Positions 1 through 7,112 of a DNA stretch of 8,266 nucleotides are shown here, in pieces. Positions within the stretch are counted from its first letter, which is position 1; every line of letters begins with the position of its first letter. Source of the DNA: Coriobacteriia bacterium (lineage in GTDB: Bacteria > Actinomycetota > Coriobacteriia > WRKU01 > WQUG01); contig WQVS01000067.1 of NCBI GenBank assembly GCA_009785705.1, positions 1 through 8,266 on the forward strand. Reading direction: 5' to 3'. Both the position numbers and the translations under genes were made by a program. Under the pieces are notes generated by a model. The model saw only the letters and a program-made list of their open reading frames with translations, had not been told where the DNA came from and made no database searches.

Positions 1-426
1 ATCGCCGAATCTGCCGAACCTATCGAATCCGTCAGGCCTACTGAACCTGCTGAACCCACTGGATCCGCCAAGCTCACCGAACCTGCCGAACCCACCGACC
101 TCAAAGACTCCAAAGATTCCAACAACAACAACCACACTTCAGACATAAACAACACTGCCAGCAGCAGCGTAATCTTCCAAAACAACCCCCAGGCCTTTGC
201 CGCAAGCTTAAAAGATAGCGTGCAAAATCTACAAAAACTCAAAAGTGAAACAGAAAACAGCAGCCATCAAGACATTCAAAGTGCCATTCAAGTCCCCATC
301 TACGAATTGCGCGTCATCATCCCAATGCAGCTACTAGAGGCTGGTGTCGAATCCAGTCTACCCGTTGGCCTGCAGCTTATGGCGTCTCGTCTACTAGATG
401 GACTTTGTCTTGCGGTAATCAGCTGA
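1..426 (+). CDS. C-terminal part of an unidentified protein, possibly GatA-like tail
   Basis: The frame is open from the window edge to TGA at 424-426, giving the last 141 residues of a gene that begins upstream. The first 30 or so residues are rich in Glu, Pro, Ala and Thr and contain the heptad TEPAEPT twice. A Ser/Asn/Asp-rich linker follows. The last 40 residues are ordinary and contain SLPVGLQLMA, which resembles the GLPVGLQ(L/I)(M/I) segment near the C-terminus of amidase-family proteins such as the GatA subunit of Glu-tRNA(Gln) amidotransferase. The preceding residues match the usual GatA consensus poorly and the low-complexity stretch is not typical of GatA. It could be a GatA-like protein with an inserted linker, a decayed copy, or a coincidence. 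The reading frame is well supported by synonymous-only differences between the repeat copies; the function is not. Confidence 0.55.
   Translation: MAESAEPIESVRPTEPAEPTGSAKLTEPAEPTDLKDSKDSNNNNHTSDINNTASSSVIFQNNPQAFAASLKDSVQNLQKLKSETENSSHQDIQSAIQVPIYELRVIIPMQLLEAGVESSLPVGLQLMASRLLDGLCLAVIS
40..96 (+). repeat. Imperfect 21-bp coding repeat (TEPAEPT)
   Basis: Two 21-base copies, at 40-60 and 76-96, differ at three positions. All three are C/T changes at third codon positions, so both copies encode TEPAEPT. A degenerate relative at 4-24 encodes AESAEPI. The repeat is part of the partial protein at the window start and shows which frame is translated. Confidence 0.6.
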
Positions 427-560
427 AATTTGATAGACTGACTAGACTGGAACATGAAACCATTTACTTATAACAACATACCGCAGCACATCATAGGTAC
501 CCCTATGACAGCCATTTGCGAGAGCTGCGATTTCCACCAAAGAATAGGAAGAGCTTTTCC
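427..560 (+). other. Intergenic region upstream of the cell-wall operon
   Basis: These 134 bases separate the first stop codon from the NlpC/P60 start. No terminator hairpin with a T-run is visible. TATAAC at 469-474 is a possible -10 box but has no convincing -35 partner. The 7-base word TAGACTG occurs twice with a 9-base period (434-440 and 443-449), of unknown meaning. The operon promoter is presumably here, but I cannot place it with confidence. Confidence 0.3.
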
Positions 561-1730
561 ATGTCTGTAGCGACAAATCTAACGACCAACCTAACAAGGA
601 GGCTTCTTGCGGTAGCACTGGGCTTACTCCTACTAAGCACAGCTATTTTGCCGGCATTTGATGCCCTTTTTTCTCTCAATACAAGCCAAACATTAAGACC
701 AGCAATAGCGATAGCTGATCCACTGCAGGAACGTCAGGCAGAAGTAAGTCGGGTTGCCGCAGAAGTCGAAGAGCTCGATCGCCAACTTGCTATTGCAGCT
801 GATGATTACAACGAGGCAAGTGAAGCCTATGGGAAGGCAGTAGAACGTCGTCAAGACGCCGATACGCGCCTTGAGCAAACTGAAACGCGTCTAACAGAGG
901 TGCAACTTCACCTCAACACACGTGCTGCAGAGGTATACCGCAGCAATTCCGCAGGCGCTGGCATCCTAGAGGTAATACTGGGTGCGACATCTTTTGAAGA
1001 GTTTGCAAGCATATGGACACTACTTGAAGATCTCAACAGAAGTGACGCAGCCAGTTCAGCAGAACTTCGTGACCTCCAAGAAGAAATCAACAACTTGCGT
1101 GAGGAACTACTAGAAGTAGAAGCAGAAGCAGAAGCACAGCAAGCTCGCATGAGAGAAGCACGCCAAAGTGCAGAAGGCAATTTGGCAAGCAGACAATCAG
1201 TACTTAGAGGACTCGAAGCAGAAGTCCGCGAACTGCAACGCCAAAGAGAAGAGGCTGCCAGGCGTGCAGCAGAAGCAGAAGCGGCGGCAGCGCAGCAAGC
1301 AGCAGCATCAGCGGGTGGCAGCGGCAGCGCTAGCTCCGCATCAGCACCAGCAGCCAGTGGTGGACAAGCTTTCCCAACACCAACACGTCAGGCAAGAGGC
1401 GAAGTAGTCAACATTGCCCGTCGCTACATAGGAACACCTTACCAGTGGGGCGGCTCGACTCCAGCAGGCTTTGACTGTTCGGGCTTTACTAGCTACGTCT
1501 TTAGGCAAGTAGGGGTAAACCTACCTCGTACTTCGCGCGCGCAGATTGGTGTAGGTCAACGAGTAAGTCGTGCAGACCTGCAGCCTGGCGATCTAGTCTT
1601 TTTCGGAAACCCCATTCACCATGTGGGAATTTATGTTGGGGGCGGTAGTATTATTCACGCTACAACACCGGGCGATACCGTAAGAGTTGCTCCGATTCAT
1701 GGCGGCTTCTCAGGAGCATCCAGACCCTAA
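561..1730 (+). CDS. Secreted coiled-coil NlpC/P60 peptidoglycan endopeptidase
   Basis: The product is 389 residues. ATG 561 is preferred over the in-frame TTG at 516 because AGGAAGAG (546-553) lies 7 bases before it and the protein then begins directly with a signal sequence (RR at 13-14, hydrophobic 15-31, likely cleavage near residue 50). Residues about 54-245 are a long charged, Ala/Glu/Gln/Arg-rich coiled coil, followed by an Ala/Ser/Gly linker to about 275. The NlpC/P60 domain occupies about 280-389, with Cys306 in DCSGF, His354 in HHVGIYVG and His366 as the expected catalytic triad. Family members cleave peptide stems of peptidoglycan, usually the D-Glu to diamino-acid bond. The architecture resembles RipA/RipC, CwlO and PcsB-type division hydrolases, in which the coiled coil restrains the enzyme or contacts FtsEX. 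It is probably co-transcribed with the penicillin-binding protein 25 bases downstream. The exact subfamily is uncertain. Confidence 0.93.
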   Translation: MSVATNLTTNLTRRLLAVALGLLLLSTAILPAFDALFSLNTSQTLRPAIAIADPLQERQAEVSRVAAEVEELDRQLAIAADDYNEASEAYGKAVERRQDADTRLEQTETRLTEVQLHLNTRAAEVYRSNSAGAGILEVILGATSFEEFASIWTLLEDLNRSDAASSAELRDLQEEINNLREELLEVEAEAEAQQARMREARQSAEGNLASRQSVLRGLEAEVRELQRQREEAARRAAEAEAAAAQQAAASAGGSGSASSASAPAASGGQAFPTPTRQARGEVVNIARRYIGTPYQWGGSTPAGFDCSGFTSYVFRQVGVNLPRTSRAQIGVGQRVSRADLQPGDLVFFGNPIHHVGIYVGGGSIIHATTPGDTVRVAPIHGGFSGASRP

Positions 1731-1755
1731 AAAGGATTAGCAAAGAAAGAGTCAT

Positions 1756-3798
1756 ATGGCAGCGGACAAAGTGGATAAGACACCAAAGAAGCCAAAGAAG
1801 AAAAAGAGCTTCATCCACTACATCGTGTACCTTGCCGTTCCCGTAGTTGCGCTTGCCCTAATTGTCATGGCAGGCATTGGCTATATTATGTCACAGCCCC
1901 TGCCAGATATTTCGATACAGGCCATCGAGCGCCGCTCATCGCAGCCCTCTACCATATTTGCTAATGATGGCACAGTGATTGCCCAGTGGCATGGCGACAC
2001 AGAGCGTCTACCCTTGCATGCAGACGAAATCCCACAACTTATGTTTGATGCCACCGTAGCCATTGAAGACCAGCGTTTCTTCGATCACGCGGGTCTTGAC
2101 CTGCGCAGCATCATCCGTGCAGCACAAAGCAACATGCAAGCGGGGGAGGTTGTAGAAGGTGGCTCGACCATTACCCAGCAGCTTATGAAAATGATGTATG
2201 TGGGTGATGAGCAGTCAATGCTTAGGAAAATGGAAGAAGCAATCCTTGCCTCACGCCTAGAATTAGAACGCGACAAAGACGACATTCTTGCCGCTTACCT
2301 GAACATGTCCTTCTTCGGAAATGGCGCTTATGGTTTAGCGGCTGCGGCAGATATCTATTTCGACGCCCAGCCAGAAGAGCTCACCGTCGCGCAAGCCGCA
2401 ACTCTTGCAGGTGTCCTACACATGCCCTCTGCTTATAGGCCACATGACGACCCCTATCAGCTAGAGCAGCGCAGAAACGTTGTATTGCGCGAAATGCGCG
2501 ACCAAAACCTTATTACCCCAGCGGACTATCACGAAGCTGTCGAAGCCCCCTTAGGAATACAGCCACGGGGCTCAAACATAAGCTATGTACATTTCCCCTA
2601 TTTCGTTGACTTAGTGCAGCGTGAATTGCCAGACATCATAGACGAAGAGCGCATAGCACAGGGTGGCCTAAACATTGTAACTACCCTAGACCCTGCCATC
2701 CAGCTAGCAGCAGAAGATGCCGCAGCAAGCTTTAACAACCGCGACGACGGACCCACTGTGTCAATGGTTACGATGCGCCACAGCGATGGGGCAATACTTG
2801 CCCTTATAGGGGGCAAGGACTGGGACGAAAACCAGTTCAACCTAGCAGTGCAGGCACGCAGGCAGCCAGGATCAGCCTTCAAGCCACTTACCCTAATCGC
2901 AGCACTGGAATCAGGAATAGAATCAGACGCCCGCTATGACGCCACTCCCTTTGAAGTTGAAGTACGCGACGAAATGTGGGAGGTCCAAAACTACGGCGGA
3001 GCTAGCCCATCTAGCCCCATGACCCTACGTGCGGCAACTACCAGTTCAACTAACACCGTATTTGCACGCCTCATCATGGATGTTGGTCCAGAAAATGTAG
3101 TGGAACTAGCGCAGGACTTAGGCTTTGAGGCCCCGATGGAGCCCGACCCAGCCCTGTCTTTAGGGGGTCTACGCTATGGGGTATCTCCTCTAGAAATGGC
3201 TCGTGCCTACACGACTATGGCAAAAGCAGGCATCGACATCGAGCCCCGTGCAATTGCACACATCAGCACCAAAGACTCTGAAGACGAGGAACCTGAAGTC
3301 CTCTACCAAATATCCATAGAGCCTCCAGGGCGTCGCATCTATTCGGAAGAAACGGGGCGCGAAGTCCGTAGTATCTTGCGCGAAGCAGTAACGCAGGGTA
3401 CAGGTAGGCGTGCCGACTTAGATGACATCCCCGTTTCAGGCAAAACAGGAACAGCGCAGAACTATCACGATGCCTGGTTTGTCGGATGGGCAGAGGGCGT
3501 CACCACGGCAGTATGGATGGGCTTTCCTGAAGCTCAAATAGAGATGCGTGACATTCGAAATCGCGACGTAACAGGTGGCAGCTTCCCCGCACAAATCTTC
3601 CACGACTTCATGGAAGAAGCCATAGAAGTCAGACCAGGCACAGGTATGCCCTACATCCCAGGCATTACTGGTATGCCCGCTTTCCAGTGGGAAACAGACA
3701 TGCCAGAAGACCAGATAGGCGCCTACATCCTGCCTTCGTTAGAAGAAATTGAAGCAATAATGCAACAGCAAGAACAAGAGTCTTCATCTAGCGATTAA
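1756..3798 (+). CDS. Class A penicillin-binding protein (GT51 plus transpeptidase)
   Basis: This 680-residue protein polymerises lipid II glycan and cross-links stem peptides on the outer face of the membrane. A Lys-rich cytoplasmic N-terminus (KKPKKKK) precedes one membrane segment at about 19-45. The GT51 motifs occur in order: EDQRFFDH with catalytic Glu104, GGSTITQQLMK, RKMEE with Glu161, and YLNMSFFGNGAYG. The transpeptidase domain has SAFK (nucleophile Ser373, Lys376), STN (Ser431, Asn433) and KTGT (Lys563), followed by the usual GGSFPAQIF segment. The C-terminus is a short Glu/Gln/Ser tail with no PASTA or fibronectin domain, so it is a compact PBP1a/PonA-like enzyme. All catalytic residues are present. 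Only a weak SD (GAAAGAG, 1745-1751, 4 bases from the ATG) is visible, which suggests translation coupled to the hydrolase gene upstream. Confidence 0.96.
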   Translation: MAADKVDKTPKKPKKKKSFIHYIVYLAVPVVALALIVMAGIGYIMSQPLPDISIQAIERRSSQPSTIFANDGTVIAQWHGDTERLPLHADEIPQLMFDATVAIEDQRFFDHAGLDLRSIIRAAQSNMQAGEVVEGGSTITQQLMKMMYVGDEQSMLRKMEEAILASRLELERDKDDILAAYLNMSFFGNGAYGLAAAADIYFDAQPEELTVAQAATLAGVLHMPSAYRPHDDPYQLEQRRNVVLREMRDQNLITPADYHEAVEAPLGIQPRGSNISYVHFPYFVDLVQRELPDIIDEERIAQGGLNIVTTLDPAIQLAAEDAAASFNNRDDGPTVSMVTMRHSDGAILALIGGKDWDENQFNLAVQARRQPGSAFKPLTLIAALESGIESDARYDATPFEVEVRDEMWEVQNYGGASPSSPMTLRAATTSSTNTVFARLIMDVGPENVVELAQDLGFEAPMEPDPALSLGGLRYGVSPLEMARAYTTMAKAGIDIEPRAIAHISTKDSEDEEPEVLYQISIEPPGRRIYSEETGREVRSILREAVTQGTGRRADLDDIPVSGKTGTAQNYHDAWFVGWAEGVTTAVWMGFPEAQIEMRDIRNRDVTGGSFPAQIFHDFMEEAIEVRPGTGMPYIPGITGMPAFQWETDMPEDQIGAYILPSLEEIEAIMQQQEQESSSSD

Positions 3799-3872
3799 TC
3801 GCTCTGGTCGCCTCTATTTTTACCCTATTTTAAAACTTAATACTCCTCTAATTCCCTCTGTTTTTCCTTGCC

Positions 3873-3887
3873 TTCGAGTAGCTCGAA
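3873..3887. promoter_or_regulatory. Perfect 15-bp palindrome, possible operator or weak hairpin
   Basis: TTCGAG and CTCGAA are perfect inverted arms around a 3-base centre (TAG). It ends two bases before a possible -35 box (TTGTAA, 3890-3895), a sensible place for a transcription-factor site. It could instead be a short RNA hairpin ending PBP transcription, but no run of T follows. The second cytochrome does not have the same palindrome. Confidence 0.35.
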
Positions 3888-3889
3888 TG

Positions 3890-3920
3890 TTGTAAAAATG
3901 AGTCAGGTTCTTCGTACATT
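3890..3920 (+). promoter_or_regulatory. Candidate promoter of cytochrome 1
   Basis: TTGTAA (3890-3895) and TACATT (3915-3920) resemble -35 and -10 boxes, although the 19-base spacer is long. The -10-like box is 28 bases before the first leader ATG; in cytochrome 2 a similar TACAAT box (8073-8078) lies 30 bases before its first ATG. The shared placement is the main support. Confidence 0.3.
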
Positions 3921-3933
3921 ATTTCTCTTCAGG

Positions 3934-3951
3934 AAAGGAGGTGTTCGTATG
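3934..3951 (+). promoter_or_regulatory. Very strong SD and upstream in-frame ATG of cytochrome 1
   Basis: AAAGGAGGTG (3934-3943) can pair over ten bases with the usual 16S rRNA 3' end and sits 5 bases before ATG 3949. The frame runs 20 codons without a stop straight into the signal-peptide ATG at 4009. The same arrangement precedes cytochrome 2 (SD 8095-8104, ATG 8109). Translation from here would put a Lys-rich, otherwise polar 20-residue extension in front of the signal peptide. Confidence 0.6.
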
Positions 3952-3992
3952 AAGAAGAAAGAAACACTACTCATAAGCAACATAAGTAACTT

Positions 3993-4008
3993 AGAAGGAG
4001 GATTACGT
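3993..4008 (+). promoter_or_regulatory. Second SD, deciding the signal-peptide start of cytochrome 1
   Basis: AGAAGGAGG (3993-4001) lies 7 bases before ATG 4009, an ideal spacing. This start places MKKIV directly before the hydrophobic core of the signal peptide, so I take it as the main start, with ATG 3949 as an in-frame alternative. Confidence 0.75.
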
Positions 4009-5784
4009 ATGAAAAAAATCGTTTTGGCCTTAGCTCTTACGACAGCCTTACTTTTTGCCTTCGCTGTAACTGCACAAGCTACCTACAGAGGTTTTACACC
4101 TATTCGATCTCAGGAAGAGATGGATAATGGTGCTCTGCAAGGATTTATCACTTTTGCAGAAGCACAGGCAGAGATGGCCAGAAATATTGGACCAAATGAT
4201 CCTGGTGCCTCGCTACAAGGAACCGTACATGGCGGCTACATAACCACAACAACAAAGTGTGTCGTCTGTCACAGTGGTCACCGCGCTTCAGGATACAATC
4301 CAGAAGCACAGCAAGGTACAGCTGCAAGCTCTGTTTCAGGAGATATCAACTTGTCCAATGTTCAAAGTCAAAGCTTCATAACAGCAGGTGCAACAAGCTG
4401 TAATGGCTGTCACGTTAATACTGGTGCCCAGGCTTCGCAGCTCTTGGTTGAATGGGGCGGCAATGGTGGCCCTCACGCTGCACCTAATCGCGGATGCACG
4501 CTGTGTCACAGTGCAGGAATCCACGGACTATCAAGTTCGGCATTCAATGTCATGAACGTTTACATGTTGGGTGAAGGTCGCAAGCAAAATCTGCGCGGAT
4601 CTGACTGGCCTGCAGATGGTCAGTGGCTTGGAGGGGATCCCATAACGCGTGATGAGCAAATCCGTAAAGAAATCGAAGAAGCTCGCATTTTGCGCGGAGA
4701 AACCCTTGATGTTCCCGCTAGCTCACCCTTGCCAGGTGTCTTAAACCCCACAAGCCCTAATGGATCTACCTGGTGGTATGACGGCGTTGCCGCACTAGGG
4801 CCTTTAGGGGGCGTTCCTACAGGTTTCCCTGGCGCACCAAACGTAAATCAATTTGCAGCTGCACGCTCCTTGGCGACAGCCTATACTTGTGGAGAGTCTG
4901 GATGTCATTCAAGCACTGCAATGTTTAACTTAAACTGGGGTATGGGATTTGAACGCATTGATCGTGTGCGCGATCCTGCTACAGGTGCAGGAGTCTTCCA
5001 GTCTGAACCGGTAATGGTTACAGGTCATGTACTGCCTTCGGTCCGTGTCTCAGGCTCAAATGTTGACAATCTTGCCTGTGGTCCCTGTCATGCAGGTCAC
5101 TCAGCTGGATTCCCTACTGCTTCAACAGTAGAAGGAAGACGCGACGGTTCTCGCCGTGCCTATGGTTGCGACCAGTGTCACGACATGGTGGGTGTCGCTA
5201 CTAATTCGACAGCATGGCCTCACGGCAATCGTGGTATCCGAGTATATGAATGGATGGCAGATGGCCAACAGGTAGAAACTGAGATTCCAGGAGGCTTCAT
5301 AGGTGGAACAAATCTTTGGATGTACGGTGGAAGCATTGCCCGCGCAGACCACGATGATGTTCCTATAAGTGATGGTTCCCAAACTGCTACAGATTTAGTT
5401 GCTGCAGGCGGGGGAGCAGTCTTCCGTGGACCAAACAGTGAGAACATCTCATTTGCTGATCAAAGCTGGATGGTTTTGACAGGTGTAACGGCTGGTCGTT
5501 ATGGTTTGCCAGGACATGGACAATTCCCTGATGACCCAGATGGACCCTTTGGAAATCCTCAGATTATCGATATTCCAGGGACAGGCCTTGTTGATGGTTC
5601 ATGTCTGAAGTGCCATGTGCCTCTTGATAGTCAGTCAAGAGAAGCAATGGGATCTGTTGGTGCAGATGCTTTGCGTCATGCATGGAACAGAGGCGGCAAC
5701 CCCGACTGGGGGGATGCAGCAAATCCCAAGTGGAGTGGTGGTACTTCACCAATAAACTCATCCCGTCTATTCCTGTATAGATAA
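4009..5784 (+). CDS. Secreted heptaheme c-type cytochrome (cytochrome 1)
   Basis: This is a 591-residue exported protein. Residues 1-23 are a clear signal peptide (Lys-Lys, hydrophobic core, AQA cleavage site); the mature chain would start TYRGFTPIR. Heme-attachment motifs start at Cys84 (CVVCH), Cys131 (CNGCH), Cys163 (CTLCH), Cys294 (CGESGCH, a four-residue-spaced CX4CH variant), Cys357 (CGPCH), Cys387 (CDQCH) and Cys532 (CLKCH). Ten further histidines, such as those in VHGG, CHSGH and CHAGH, could supply distal ligands, so bis-His coordination of all seven hemes is possible. There is no C-terminal membrane anchor, LPXTG motif or S-layer-homology domain in the sequence, so it is presumably a soluble or assembled extracellular electron carrier. 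I do not recognise a named family; dissimilatory metal reduction, direct electron exchange or an assembled conduit are possibilities. An in-frame upstream start at 3949 would add 20 residues. It ends before a strong terminator. Confidence 0.92.
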   Translation: MKKIVLALALTTALLFAFAVTAQATYRGFTPIRSQEEMDNGALQGFITFAEAQAEMARNIGPNDPGASLQGTVHGGYITTTTKCVVCHSGHRASGYNPEAQQGTAASSVSGDINLSNVQSQSFITAGATSCNGCHVNTGAQASQLLVEWGGNGGPHAAPNRGCTLCHSAGIHGLSSSAFNVMNVYMLGEGRKQNLRGSDWPADGQWLGGDPITRDEQIRKEIEEARILRGETLDVPASSPLPGVLNPTSPNGSTWWYDGVAALGPLGGVPTGFPGAPNVNQFAAARSLATAYTCGESGCHSSTAMFNLNWGMGFERIDRVRDPATGAGVFQSEPVMVTGHVLPSVRVSGSNVDNLACGPCHAGHSAGFPTASTVEGRRDGSRRAYGCDQCHDMVGVATNSTAWPHGNRGIRVYEWMADGQQVETEIPGGFIGGTNLWMYGGSIARADHDDVPISDGSQTATDLVAAGGGAVFRGPNSENISFADQSWMVLTGVTAGRYGLPGHGQFPDDPDGPFGNPQIIDIPGTGLVDGSCLKCHVPLDSQSREAMGSVGADALRHAWNRGGNPDWGDAANPKWSGGTSPINSSRLFLYR

Positions 5785-5835
5785 TTGTTTTAGAGTTTGT
5801 ACAAAGAAATACCCGGCAAAAGAAGCACTAAAAGA

Positions 5836-5871
5836 AAAAAGGTGCACTTCATTTTCGAAGTGCACCTTTTT
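5836..5871. terminator. Strong bidirectional rho-independent terminator
   Basis: GGTGCACTTC (5841-5850) and GAAGTGCACC (5857-5866) form a perfect 10-bp stem around a 6-base loop. A run of A (5835-5840) and a run of T (5867-5871) flank it, giving a T-run after the hairpin on either strand. It lies between the converging cytochrome 1 gene (plus) and the anchored-protein gene (minus), so it probably stops transcription from both. Confidence 0.9.
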
Positions 5872-5891
5872 CGTTGATTCTTTACTTGCCT

Positions 5892-6959
5892 TTAACGTTC
5901 ATCGTCTTCATCGACGATAACATCATCAGCATCCGCCTCATTATTGGCGTCTACTTCATCATCGACATCGGCCTCGTAGTCATCGTCTTGGATGTCAGCA
6001 GCTCCAACATTCTTCCCGCGTGCCACAAGCACAAAAATCGCAGCCGCTGCTACAATCAGCACAATAGCACTACCTACAGTTACCATGCCTACAGGCGTGC
6101 TAATCCAGGGGGCATTCGCAGCTGCCACAGCTTCAGCAGCCGCTTCAGCTTCGGCGATAGCTTCGTCACGTGCTTCGCGTGAACCAAAGGCAATTAGAAA
6201 TTCCTGCAGTTCACCGCCAGGAACGCCTTCGCGAACAATGCCGTAAATCTCACCATCTTCTGTTTCATCAAGCAGGATAATCTCTTCCTGCCCACCAGCA
6301 CCCACACGGTCAGGGCTGGGTGAAGTGAAGCCAACAACTAGTCCGTCCAAATCATTAGGCGGAAGAAAGTTAAAGCTGGCTAGGGGGGCATCTCCCATCT
6401 CGCTATCATGGTCAAACAGAGGAAGGTCTATTACGAAGTGAGCCTGAAAAACATGACCTTCATGTAAGGTAAAAGAGTAGATAACAAGGTTTTCGAAATC
6501 CTCATTATCACTAGGAGTTACCTCGTACTCTATTTCTCTCAGAGGCTCACCTGTGTCAAAATCCAATTCTTCAATAAGCCCCAGTTCGTAGTCTTCTACA
6601 AAGTAGAACATTGCCTGAATGGGCAGTGGGGTATAGGGGTCGATAATCCCCGTTAGAGTCACGGCAGTGCGACCCTCCTCAGTTTCCAAGAGATTAATCC
6701 ATATGGCCTGTATAGAGGCTGATCCACTTGCGGCAGCCTCAGCAGCTGCAGCGACTCGCACTTCTTCTTGTTCTGCAGCCAGTTCAGCCATGCCTTCTGC
6801 GCTGCGCTCTGCGATTTCTGCAAAGGCATCTTCTTGAGTCTCGGCACCAGGTACCGCATATCCAGCCTGTGTGGCTACAAAGAAGCTTAGTGACAGAATC
6901 AGCACAGCAAAAAGCACTTTCAAGGCAGAGTTATTGACGGCAGTAAATCGTTTCATCAT
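5892..6959 (-). CDS. Membrane-anchored surface protein with acidic tail (partner A)
   Basis: I recognise no named family. The start at 6959 gives 355 residues; an in-frame ATG at 6977 would add six, but its codon overlaps the SD (GAGAGGT on the minus strand, 6975-6969), which is 9 bases from 6959. The N-terminus has basic residues, a hydrophobic core and a likely cleavage near AGYA. An Ala/Glu-rich stretch follows, then a probably beta-rich extracytoplasmic region with the segment VTLTGIIDPYTPLP. A second Ala/Glu-rich linker leads to one membrane segment at about 288-314. The last 41 residues, presumably cytoplasmic, contain 19 Asp/Glu. Topology and several segments match the divergently transcribed protein at 7113-7877, so the two are probably distant paralogs. 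Lying between two cytochrome genes, it may anchor or organise the cytochromes; that role is inference. Confidence 0.85.
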   Translation of the reverse strand: MMKRFTAVNNSALKVLFAVLILSLSFFVATQAGYAVPGAETQEDAFAEIAERSAEGMAELAAEQEEVRVAAAAEAAASGSASIQAIWINLLETEEGRTAVTLTGIIDPYTPLPIQAMFYFVEDYELGLIEELDFDTGEPLREIEYEVTPSDNEDFENLVIYSFTLHEGHVFQAHFVIDLPLFDHDSEMGDAPLASFNFLPPNDLDGLVVGFTSPSPDRVGAGGQEEIILLDETEDGEIYGIVREGVPGGELQEFLIAFGSREARDEAIAEAEAAAEAVAAANAPWISTPVGMVTVGSAIVLIVAAAAIFVLVARGKNVGAADIQDDDYEADVDDEVDANNEADADDVIVDEDDER

Positions 6960-7112
6960 GGTAAGCATACCTCTCATTATGTATTAAACAAAACCATCTA
7001 TTCATGATACACCCACCTGCCACTGACACGCTAGTCGCTCTGTGGCAAAATATAGGCTGTAAGAAAACTAAAGAATCAGAAATACAAAATCATCAGCAAG
7101 AGGAGCACATCC
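6960..7112. promoter_or_regulatory. Divergent intergenic promoter region
   Basis: The 153 bases between the two divergent starts must hold promoters for both, but no -35/-10 pair is convincing. The SD sites are GAGAGGT on the minus strand (6969-6975) and AAGAGGAG on the plus strand (7098-7105). An inverted repeat TGCCAC (7018-7023) and GTGGCA (7042-7047), 18 bases apart, lies near the middle and could be a shared operator. Confidence 0.45.

Larger units (their letters stand above)
3799..3933 (+). other. Intergenic region between the PBP gene and cytochrome leader
   Basis: These bases are pyrimidine-rich at 3800-3870 and show no classic hairpin plus T-run terminator for the cell-wall operon. 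They include the palindrome TTCGAGTAGCTCGAA (3873-3887) and a candidate promoter, and lead into the double-start cytochrome leader. Confidence 0.4.

Noticed and set aside
1..110. Repeats at the window start as a CRISPR array
   Set aside because: Units are short, imperfect, in frame and differ synonymously; they are protein-coding repeats without spacers of uniform length.
516..560. Upstream TTG start extending the NlpC/P60 protein by 15 residues
   Set aside because: No SD precedes TTG 516, and the extension puts charged residues before the signal peptide; ATG 561 has AGGAAGAG at 7 bases.
908..1180. Minus-strand reading frame opposite the coiled-coil region
   Set aside because: A Ser/Ala/Leu/Arg-rich mirror of the Ala/Glu-rich coiled-coil codons with no SD; the plus-strand gene is clear.
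3868..3948. TTG start at 3868 for the cytochrome
   Set aside because: No SD, it overlaps the palindrome and candidate promoter, and much better ATG starts follow at 3949 and 4009.
5122..5447. Minus-strand frames opposite cytochrome 1
   Set aside because: They lie within the heme-motif-bearing plus-strand gene and encode nothing recognisable.
5992..6246. Plus-strand frame opposite the minus-strand anchored protein
   Set aside because: Ala/Ser/Thr-rich shadow of the membrane and linker codons, without its own SD or recognisable features.
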